Part shown: piece by piece, positions 56,361-64,000 of the stretch
Numbering within the stretch: position 1 is the stretch's first letter
Layout: every line of letters starts with the position of its first letter
Assembly (NCBI GenBank): GCA_963995525.1
Contig: OZ023205.1
Location: forward strand, 42,346,074-42,410,073
Direction: 5' to 3'
Source of the DNA: Escarpia spicata
Taxonomy: Eukaryota; Annelida; Polychaeta; Sabellida; Siboglinidae
DNA length: 64,000 nt
Made by a program: the position numbers and the translations under genes
Notes under the pieces: generated by a model
The model's database searches: none
The model's input: the letters and a program-made list of their open reading frames with translations, nothing else
Told to the model about the DNA's origin: nothing

Positions 56361-57640
56361 TCACATAAACACACTGAGGTATCAAATCGGTTCGATTGTT
56401 GGACGAGCGCCTGACGCGATCGGCCCCGGGATGGGAGTCGGTATCGGAGTGCTTGCACTCTCTGTTGTTACCATTGTCGCCGTACGGTCTATCATTTGTT
56501 TCGTGATAACGAGCGGTTCGTTATACAAAAGAATGTTCGTATGTCGCTTTGTTTTTTATCGCTACATCTGTAATAAATTAAGAAGTGTTAAAACGGCCAA
56601 CGACTGCGCTCAAATGCTGAAGCATGAACGGACATGCGCACGGATTGGAATGGTATTCTGGTTCGCGAATCAGTCCGTAGAGGCGCTCCGCAAAACTATG
56701 CGCAGAGTAGTGTTTCTATTCGTATATGACGCAGGATCTTGCGTCCTGTAAAGCCCTGGTATGACACACATCTGCCAAGGATAACGCATGTGCCAACCTG
56801 CCCCGACGTGGTCGATTAGTTTTTGCATGATACAACACAACAACTATGAAGTACAATATGATTTAGTTCCTTCCCACGTGTGTGCATATGTCATATCTAC
56901 GTCATGTTTTACTGCACAACATGTGACCAGTCAATAACCATGATGAGGAAGACATTGATCCTCTTTCAATTTTATTACTCAACGTAGAGAAAAAGCGACA
57001 AATCATGATAATGTTTGCGTGGTTTCATGTTTGTGTCTGCTATTTCTGAGGTTGTGCGTAAAGCTACTGGCCTTCACTTGGTGGAACCACTGCAGGATTA
57101 GTATAGATCATACATGGTTGCGCCAACCTTTACAACATTTAATGCGTGTCATAAGAAATCTTTGGTTATTTATACCTGCAACCATAGTGGCGCCTCCTTG
57201 CGTAGTCTTGGAGACGTTCCTAATTATTGACGTAACGCAAACGTACGTGTATCGCTATAAGAAAGTGTGTGTATTGTTTTCATAAAAGCTTCACAACATA
57301 TGTAATAAAGGTAGATTTGGCGGCTACTGGTGTTCGTTTTCATGGTTAGGTCAGAAAGTAAAAGATCGAGACACCAATATATCAACGTATATACTGTAGT
57401 GTTAGTAGCACTATAGAAATAAATTGTAATAACTTGAGGAAGAGGCACAGTGCATTTAAAGTACGTGACAATAGTAAAATGGATGTGGAACTGATTAGTT
57501 ACGAAGAAACCGTCAGATGGCGACGCAGTCTCAAACCTACAACAGTACACGTAACATTGTTACGTTCTATTATATAAGCACATACAACTTGTTGACAATA
57601 CGTTCACAATCTTTCGTTGATACACGAACAAAACGACGCA
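56361..57640. other. intergenic, no secure gene
   Basis: One 141-codon frame (56,326-56,751, starting at a GTG inside the LTR) has a hydrophobic segment (GVGIGVLALSVVTIVAVRSII) but no recognised family. Otherwise empty. Confidence 0.4.
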
Positions 57641-57704
57641 CAAACACAAACGCACACGCGCATGCACGCACGCATGAAAGAACGAACGAACGCACACACA
57701 CACA

Positions 57705-57752
<48 letters not shown>

Positions 57753-57770
57753 CTCACGCATTTACGCACA
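57641..57770. repeat. CACG/ACGC microsatellite
   Basis: (ACGC)n run at about 57,704-57,752 with flanking AC-rich steps. Confidence 0.95.
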
Positions 57771-57839
57771 CGTGCAAACCTGAGTGCATATTGCTGGTCA
57801 CTACTGTAGTATTCATTTATTATTTCTTGTAGTACTGGA

Positions 57840-58820
57840 ACGGTTCTTGTACTACATGTAGATTTGTCACGACAACGGTTCTTGTACTGGAAGCGTCTTT
57901 ACAAAGTTGTACAGTCCTTGTAATTCTGGTAGCGCCGCCTTGACAACAATTCGTGATGACAGGTAGCGTCGTCAGTAGCGACAGTTTTCAGTATGTTGGT
58001 AACCACGACAACAATTCGCGTACGCCCTACTATCGATGGCACCGTCATGAAAACAGCTCTACCGGGAGCGCTGTCACGACAACAATTCGTACTATGTGTA
58101 ACGCCACCACGACAACCATTCTTGTACTATTGATAGCCTTTTCGCGACAACTGTGTCGTCACAACACCAGTTCATATACTACCGATAGCGTCGTCACGAC
58201 AACAGTTATTGTACTACCAATAGCACCGTCACGACAGCATTTCTTGTACTACCAATATCGTCGTCACGACAACAGTTCTTGTACTACCAATATCATCGTC
58301 ACGACAACAATTCTTGTAATACCAATAGCACCGTCACGACAGCATTTTTTGTACTACCAATAGCATCGTCACGACTACAGTTCTTGTACTACCAATTGCA
58401 CCGTCACGACAGCATTTCTTGTACTACCATTTTCATCGTCACGACAACAGTTCTTGTACTACCAATAGCACCGTCACGACAGCATTTTTTGTACTACAAA
58501 TAGCATCGTCACGACAACACTTCTTGTACTACCAATTGCACCGTCACGACAGCATTTTTTGTACTACAAATAGCATCGTCACGACAACACTTCTTGTACT
58601 ACCAATTGCACCGTCACGACAGCATTTTTGTACTACCAATAACATCGTCTCGACAACAGTTATTGTACTACCAACAGCATCGTCACGATAACAGTTCTTG
58701 TACTACCAATAGCACCGTCACGATAGCATTTCTTGTACTACCAATAGCATTGTCACGACAACACTTCTTGTACTACCGATAGCGTCATTTCGACAACAGC
58801 TCTTGTACTATCTACAAATC
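57840..58820. repeat. 35-bp satellite array with two alternating unit types
   Basis: About 27 units with the frame CGTCACGACA-xx-TTCTTGTACTACCAATAGCA. Units alternate between CACGACAGCATTT (after ACC) and CACGACAACAGTT (after ATC) in the better-conserved right half, giving a 70-bp higher-order period. Confidence 0.9.
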
Positions 58821-58867
58821 TGATACTATTGTTGGTTGGAAATAGCACATAAATAATAGTTTCTTAC

Positions 58868-58948
58868 ACACACGCACACACGCACGCACTCTCTCATACA
58901 CACACACGCACACACGCACACACACGCGCGCGCGCGCACACACACACC
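58868..58948. repeat. CA/CACG/CG microsatellite
   Basis: CACGCACACA with a (CG)n centre. Confidence 0.95.
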
Positions 58949-59049
58949 ACATTACATTTAAATGTAAGCATCCTCATTCCTATTGTCCATGCTTAAAATC
59001 AGAACATGCTCTAAAGGTACGATTGGACGGGGAATGTTTCAAAAGACTA

Positions 59050-59063
59050 CTGGTTCGATCCCA
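59050..59063 (+). repeat. isolated box B, possible SINE remnant
   Basis: TGGTTCGATCCCAG is a perfect box B, but no convincing box A is found 40 nt upstream. Confidence 0.3.
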
Positions 59064-59159
59064 GCTTAAATACTTAATTACGTACGGGTCATCGTTCATG
59101 TTACAAATCCCTAATATGGGATACTTGAATCTAGTAAAATAAAATTTTCAAAATACTTA

Positions 59160-59518
59160 CTTATTACCTACTCACTTATTTATTTACTTACTTACTTACT
59201 CGTGTACTCATTCACTCACCCACTCACTAACTCACTCACTCACTCACTCACTCACTCACTCACTCACTCACTCACTCACTCACTCACTCACTCACTCACT
59301 CACTCACTCACTCACTCACTCACTCACTCACTCACTCACTCACTCACTCACTCACTCACTCACTCACTCACTCACTCACTCACTCACTCACTCACTCACT
59401 CACTCACTCACTCACTCACTCACTCACTCACTCACTCACTCACTCACTCACTCACTCACTCACTCACTCACTCACTCACTCACTCACTCACTCACTCACT
59501 CACTCACTCACTCACTCA
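59160..59518. repeat. CTCA tetranucleotide microsatellite, about 300 bp
   Basis: Nearly uninterrupted (CACT)n from about 59,227 to 59,517, preceded by CTTA-rich steps. The SLTH-repeat frame is an artefact. Confidence 0.99.
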
Positions 59519-59538
59519 ATTACTGACATATCTATTCA

Positions 59539-59718
59539 CTAAGCCGTCGCCGACGTTGGTGTGTGATGTGATGAGTGATATGAGGGTGACGACCCGGGCT
59601 CGGCGTTTAGAGACTCGGCCGAGGAGGTAGTCGGTGTTTCCCGGCTCTCTTCGTACAGCCGGTTCATCGCCTCCATGAGGACGTGGGCCGCTATAAGGCT
59701 GTCTCGATGCTCTTTATT
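59539..59718 (-). CDS. possible coding exon or gag fragment, unknown
   Basis: Open minus-strand segment bounded upstream by a stop at 59,719-59,721 and ending in TAG at 59,539-59,541. It reads SLIAAHVLMEAMNRLYEE and then a Ser/Thr/Pro-rich end (PTTSSAESLNAEPGSSP). Local GC and codon choice differ from the surrounding repeats. It could be the last exon of a minus-strand gene or a retroelement piece. No family recognised. Confidence 0.25.
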   Translation of the reverse strand, partial: NKEHRDSLIAAHVLMEAMNRLYEESRETPTTSSAESLNAEPGSSPSYHSSHHTPTSATA

Positions 59719-59776
59719 CTATCTCCGTTTCTCTGCCTCCGCGTCTGCGTTCAAACTGAAGTCAGACGCCGCACAC

Positions 59777-59889
59777 TTGCACGCATATCAGGGAACAATT
59801 GCACGCATATCAGGGAACAATTGCACGCATATCAGGGAACAATTGCACGCATATCAGGGAACAATTGCACGCATATCAGGGAACAATTG
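59777..59889. repeat. 22-bp tandem repeat, 5 copies
   Basis: Five perfect units of TTGCACGCATATCAGGGAAC plus AA. Confidence 0.97.
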
Positions 59890-59984
59890 TCCAGCAGAAA
59901 TGTCACGAAATATGGCTGAATGGTGGGTTTAATGATATAGCCATTAAACAAACTTGGTACACATACATAGACATAAAAGACATG

Positions 59985-59986
59985 TG

Positions 59987-60021
<35 letters not shown>

Positions 60022-60025
60022 ATAA
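59985..60025. repeat. TA microsatellite
   Basis: (TA)n with TTTATA interruptions. Confidence 0.9.
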
Positions 60026-61777
60026 GGGTGGGGTTGGGCCTCTATTACTGGAGGCCTGGTGGGACCGCCCTACTTTTGTCATTTTATAATTGTTTAGCAG
60101 TGAGCAACTTTGTATACGCAGTTAAACATTTGATACATATGTATTGTATTTTCTTGATGACCATTTTTGTATTGGCTGCTAAGCTGCATTCTCATTGTAT
60201 ATTGTTATGTTGATAGTACACTTATTAAATGACCTTTATCGACACTTACTCGTTGTGTGTTACTGTGGCAAACACGCTCAGGTTTCTGCCATTGTGTATC
60301 ATTAGGAGAGTATAAGCATTAACCACCGGCAGGGGATGAATTTATATTTTTAGATACGTGTGAAAATGGTGTTTATTCAATGTGATGTGAAAATGACTTG
60401 TTGTTTAGTAGTAAGAGTTAGTCTGTGGTTTGTAGTCCGGACTCCGAGTAACGGTCCGTAGTACGCGTATTGGTGCATTGTGAAATGACGCGTGGTGAAC
60501 CCGTAGCGAAGAGACTCATTCCTTCATTCCGTATATAACAACTACGTAAGGCGGTCTACTGATTCTAGTACAGCGGCTAAGGGACATGATTGTGCACTTT
60601 TTGAAAAAAGCTTGACAATTGGCACACGTGTAGATTATGATATATATAATCGTTTCAAGCTAGGTACCCATCGCTATCGACATGGTTCCTAGCCACCATC
60701 TTGATTCTAAAAATCCATAAAATCCATTATCCAGTTACATCAGCTTCTAAGCAACATAAAATCATGTTCTTGGTGTCTAACCCAACATTTCCAGGTTTAC
60801 GGAATCTATTCCTGTCATATTCAGTATCCAAGGAAATCCATTATTAAGATATATTAGCTTCTAAGCAACATACAAACATGTTCTTTGTGTCTAAACCAAC
60901 ATTTTCAGGGTCAAGGAATTCATTTCTGCATATGCTATATCATCAGGTGACGGCCATATTGAAATTCAAGATGGCTGCCCTGCGTATGCGTTTTACGAAC
61001 ATAAGTTTAGCGCCTCTTCAGGTTGAGGAATCCATATATGGTTCATATATGAATACGTATATATTCACGAGTATGTCAATTTTTGTTGACAGTTGTTTCT
61101 TAGCTATATTCTGAGCAATAAAAGAAATAGCAGTGCATGTATTGGTGAAGACAAATATGTCATTGGTTAAGAAGTTCATGTCAGCGATATGGAAAACATA
61201 CTCAACATCGTGTTGACAACACTTCTTGAGGTTTACTGGCAACTTACGAATGGACTTTTGTGTGCAGAAACCACAACATGTGTTCTTAGCAATAACACTA
61301 GGCCGGTGTCACGATCAAGTCAATCACGCACAAAGAGTGACGGTTGTGCTGTAAGTTTAATAGAAGTCCATAATCCTGGGAGAGGTGGATGGTGACAGGG
61401 CCAGATATATCACAGGTATCTAGATGGAGTTGGAAGGTAGTGTTTAAACTGCCAATTAAAAAATCAGCAAGCATAACTGTACTGCAGTCTGGCATACAAA
61501 ACGACTTTGCTAAATAAATATCATCTTTAGTGTCAACATTTAAACATTTGTGTAATCCAACAATCGCTGAAATTCGCACTCCGAGTACAAATGTAGTCAT
61601 GGACAGGACTATGTAATGCAAACGGAATACACTGTTAATGGCACATGGAAATATAGTAGAGCAGATATGCGGAAAACACGACAGAAAACGCCAATTATGA
61701 CAAGGATCACAATCAGACTGACTGGCGTATCAAACTTAGTACTTCTCGTCATTGTAGATTGCTCCATACCTCGACAC
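60026..61777. other. intergenic, no gene seen
   Basis: AT-rich. A phrase with AGCTTCTAAGCAACATA and CAACATTTYCAGG occurs twice (about 60,740-60,800 and 60,850-60,910), i.e. a degenerate ~110-bp duplication. No coding frame recognised. Confidence 0.5.
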
Positions 61778-62232
61778 AAATGTGTGAGCAGTGCATGTAG
61801 TGCAATGTGTGAGCAGTGCATGTAGTGCAATGTGTGAGCAGTGCATGTAGTGCAATGTGTGAGCAGTGCATGTAGTGCAATGTGTGAGCAGTGCATGTAG
61901 TGCAATGTGTGAGCAGTGCATGTAGTGCAATGTGTGAGCAGTGCATGTAGTGCAATGTGTGAGAAGTGCACGTAGTGCAATGTGTGAGCAGTGCACGTAG
62001 TGCAATGTGTGAGCAGTGCACGTAGTGCAATGTGTGAGCAGTGCATGTAGTGCAATGTGTGAGCAGTGCATGTAGTGCAATGTGTGAGCAGTGCATGTAG
62101 TGCAATGTGTGAGCAGTGCACGTAGTGCAATGTGTGAGCAGTGCATGTAGTGCAATGTGTGAGCAGTGCACGTAGTGCAATGTGTGAGCAGTGCATGTAG
62201 TGCAATGTGTGAGCAGTGCATGTAATGCAATG
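61778..62232. repeat. 25-bp satellite, about 18 copies
   Basis: Unit GTGTGAGCAGTGCATGTAGT plus GCAAT, with only C/T variants (GCACGTAG). As 25 is not a multiple of three and the minus strand has no stops, all three minus frames stay open; none is a gene. Confidence 0.98.
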
Positions 62233-62850
62233 TGGATGATGCCCAGCAATAATGTATCATATACATTACATGCCAGTTGGCAACTGTCGGAAGAGTATAT
62301 ATTGTATGTAGTATGTATTTTGTTGACATCCTCAAGCAACCAATAAGTGAACGTAGAATGTATAGCCGAACCACTCAGAGGTTATTTCATTATTTGCTAC
62401 AATGTACCATCCTCGCGCGCCAGGGGTCGCTGCTACTAATTACGTCAGTGTCAGCCAGCAGTACCCCATGGCTGATCACATTGCGAAACTCTGAATTTAA
62501 GCTCAGCCTATGGAATCGCTCACTAGATCAGTGAATCTCGGCAGGTCAGGTGGGCATAATAAAATGTTGAAATAAATTAACGTTTTTGATTGAAACCCAC
62601 TGTTATCCCATTGCAACCCATGCCATTGTCAATGACCTGTGATATCGGCAACATTAATGCTATGCTATGTCCTGAGTTGATGTGTGACATAGTCTCCAGT
62701 TTCCTTTGTCGAGGATAGAAGTTGGCCTGGTTGGCATGAACTCTATTCCCCGCTGCTACAGATGTCTTCCTCGCCCTGTCATCACAATCATAAGAAGTCG
62801 ACTCATGTACACTTAATGAGATACAAAGGTTAATCGCCGAATTTACATTA
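62233..62850. other. intergenic, no gene seen
   Basis: No recognisable frame. Confidence 0.5.
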
Positions 62851-62856
62851 ACACTT

Positions 62857-63060
62857 TTGCACCAACATGTGAGAAGGGGTGTTTGTCAAATTGGTTATGT
62901 CATGTCACAAGCTCTTGTGCCAAATCTCCACTTGCCTGGTCTTGAACACTATGGGTGGAACCCTCAGTGTGGAAACCATGCTGGACGTAAACTCCCAGAG
63001 GCAGCGATGCAATGCCATGACCTAGTACACTGTGGTTGCAAATCTAAGATAGTCCAATGT
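62857..63060 (+). pseudogene. fragment of a Cys-rich element-associated protein
   Basis: Reads QALVPNLHLPGLEHYGWNP and then PEAAMQCHDLVHCGCKS. The pattern (ALxPxxxLPxPxxxGW ... P-E-x-x-x-x-x-x-V-x-C-x-C-K) is that of large uncharacterised invertebrate proteins that end in a Cys-rich domain. The Cys-rich end is missing and a stop follows. Recognised by memory of the family style only. Confidence 0.35.
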
Positions 63061-63384
63061 ATATATTAGTTTCATGTATATGTATGTTGTGAGGTATATA
63101 ATGGTTGAGAATATAACTGAGTACAATTTTGTTAAACACCCTGAAAAGTTGTAATCGTGAAGACACGTACCATAAACCAGGTATGGATTCTTAAACCCAA
63201 CACACGTTGAGATCATGTTCCTAGAACGTATATATGCATGGCAGCCATCTTTATATTTTGTGTGACTATCATTTGATGGGTGTAGTCTATTTATATTTAT
63301 TTACACCTGTATTACCGGATTAAACACAAAGAGTCTGTTTTGTGTTGCACGTAAGCTTAATTAAACCAACATATATACTTATAT

Positions 63385-63555
63385 GTGTATGATTGCTGCT
63401 TTTAAATGAAACACACCATGTATCAGACTGAACGAAACATGGCCGTCGTTTATTACCTGATCCGACCAGCACCGGAGAAATCCGAAGTCAACGGGATCCG
63501 TCCGTAATGCATAGGCTACGTATGTATATAACATGCAGGGAGCGGCTATATTACA
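63385..63555 (-). repeat. probable 3' LTR of a Gypsy-type element (minus strand)
   Basis: On the minus strand a purine tract (GGTAGAGAGGGA) is followed by TGTAATATAGCCGC (start at 63,555), with an AATAAA about 100 bp in. The 3' limit is approximate; CA-ending candidates lie near 63,390. Confidence 0.4.
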
Positions 63556-63720
63556 TCCCTCTCTACCTTGATTACTTAGTCACATTTGTTAATTAAAGGA
63601 ACATTGAACTGCAATAAAGTTTGTGACACGGATTCCTAATAAGTGTTCGTTGTGAAAACAGATGAACGCACAAACATGCCATGTTATTTAACTTAACACT
63701 TAACTAGATAACGGATATGA

Positions 63721-63796
63721 AGGGCAGCGATCCGCCTACACCCTTATATCGTGTAACTAACTATATCTAGAACGGGCAGCGGTCCGCCTACGCCCA
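63721..63796 (-). repeat. two direct copies of a GTAGGCGGACCGCTGCCC motif
   Basis: Copies at 63,774-63,796 and 63,721-63,745 (minus strand) about 52 bp apart, between the frame end at 63,801 and the candidate LTR. Confidence 0.6.
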
Positions 63797-63800
63797 ATTT

Positions 63801-63995
63801 CTAGATTTGCTCGATTAAGCGCTGTCGCTTTTTTCGAGCTCGTTGTGGACGGACAGCTTGGAGAGGAGGTGGCTTAAGCACCTCGTCGTCATCGTGACGG
63901 GTCTCAGACGACTCATCATCTGTTGGCGGGTCGTCGTCCGCAGCTGTGTCCTCGGGATGATGTCGTGCGATTTCATTGGGCGACAAGCTTCGCAC
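63801..63995 (-). CDS. C-terminal end of a probable LTR-element polyprotein, partial
   Basis: The minus-strand frame runs off the window; 64 residues are visible from an internal Met. Acidic DDDPPTDDESSE, then basic VRPQRARKKRQR, then stop. An acidic-then-basic tail followed by a polypurine tract and a TG-starting repeat is usual for Gypsy pol ends. Identity inferred from context; a host gene is not excluded. Confidence 0.4.
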   Translation of the reverse strand: MRSLSPNEIARHHPEDTAADDDPPTDDESSETRHDDDEVLKPPPLQAVRPQRARKKRQRLIEQI

Positions 63996-64000
63996 GCGAC

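Noticed and set aside
56326..56751. 141-codon frame with a hydrophobic helix after the Gypsy 3' LTR
   Set aside because: Starts at a GTG inside the LTR and has no family resemblance; kept only as a note.
59202..59630. 142-codon SLTH-repeat frame
   Set aside because: CTCA tetranucleotide repeat.
58000..62232. Possible CRISPR-like array in the regular repeats
   Set aside because: Animal DNA with no unique spacers; units are contiguous tandem satellites.
61609..62374. Three minus frames of about 200 codons
   Set aside because: Produced by the 25-bp satellite read in three phases.

Overview
This is animal (invertebrate metazoan) nuclear DNA. It is mostly AT-rich and full of microsatellites, minisatellites and retroelements. 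It has no operons and no bacterial signals. The only likely host genes are two paralogous leucine-rich-repeat (LRR) transmembrane receptors. CR1 LINEs, Ty3/Gypsy elements, a Polinton and very long simple repeats fit a marine invertebrate such as a mollusc, brachiopod, annelid or lancelet. The phylum cannot be fixed from the sequence alone.

Layout. 1-8.7 kb: minisatellites, a dispersed repeat family and a broken LINE endonuclease. 8.75-10.83 kb (-): LRR receptor 1. 11.1-11.8 kb: a long AC microsatellite fused to a minisatellite. 12-17.9 kb: gene-poor, with SINE-like pieces, a perfect 37-bp palindrome and a decayed retro-copy. 17.9-25.2 kb: a CR1 LINE (+) split by a second CR1 (-) that inserted into it; a 4-bp target duplication marks the event. 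25.2-29.3 kb: minisatellites and two LTR-like direct repeats. 29,327-40,912: a complete Polinton/Maverick with terminal inverted repeats (TIRs) and a 6-bp target site duplication (TSD). 41.3-42.2 kb: a TIR-bounded non-autonomous element. 42.2-44.8 kb (-): a third, 5'-truncated CR1. 46.7-48.9 kb (+): LRR receptor 2. 50.4-51.4 kb: a Gypsy gag relic cut by a MITE. 51.7-56.4 kb: a young Gypsy element with almost identical LTRs. 57.6-62.2 kb: satellites. 62.8-64.0 kb: a retroelement fragment and the 3' end of another LTR element (-).

The Polinton is the most interesting unit. It has the virion set (packaging ATPase, minor capsid, pVI-like protein, major capsid, adenain-like protease, conserved small membrane protein) and the replication/integration set (protein-primed PolB, chromodomain integrase). 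At its left end it also carries an intact NADAR/YbiA-like gene with its own TATA box and a tRNA-Pro-like gene followed by a T6 Pol III terminator. The two TIRs are nearly identical and the TSD is perfect, so insertion looks fairly recent. ATPase, integrase, major capsid and PolB nevertheless carry stops, frameshifts or a deletion. This copy is therefore not autonomous, while NADAR, minor capsid and pVI-like frames remain open.

The two LRR receptors are homologous along their ectodomains, lie in opposite orientation about 36 kb apart, and both have a splice-acceptor-like sequence just before the start codon. Neither has a TIR signalling domain in its open frame.
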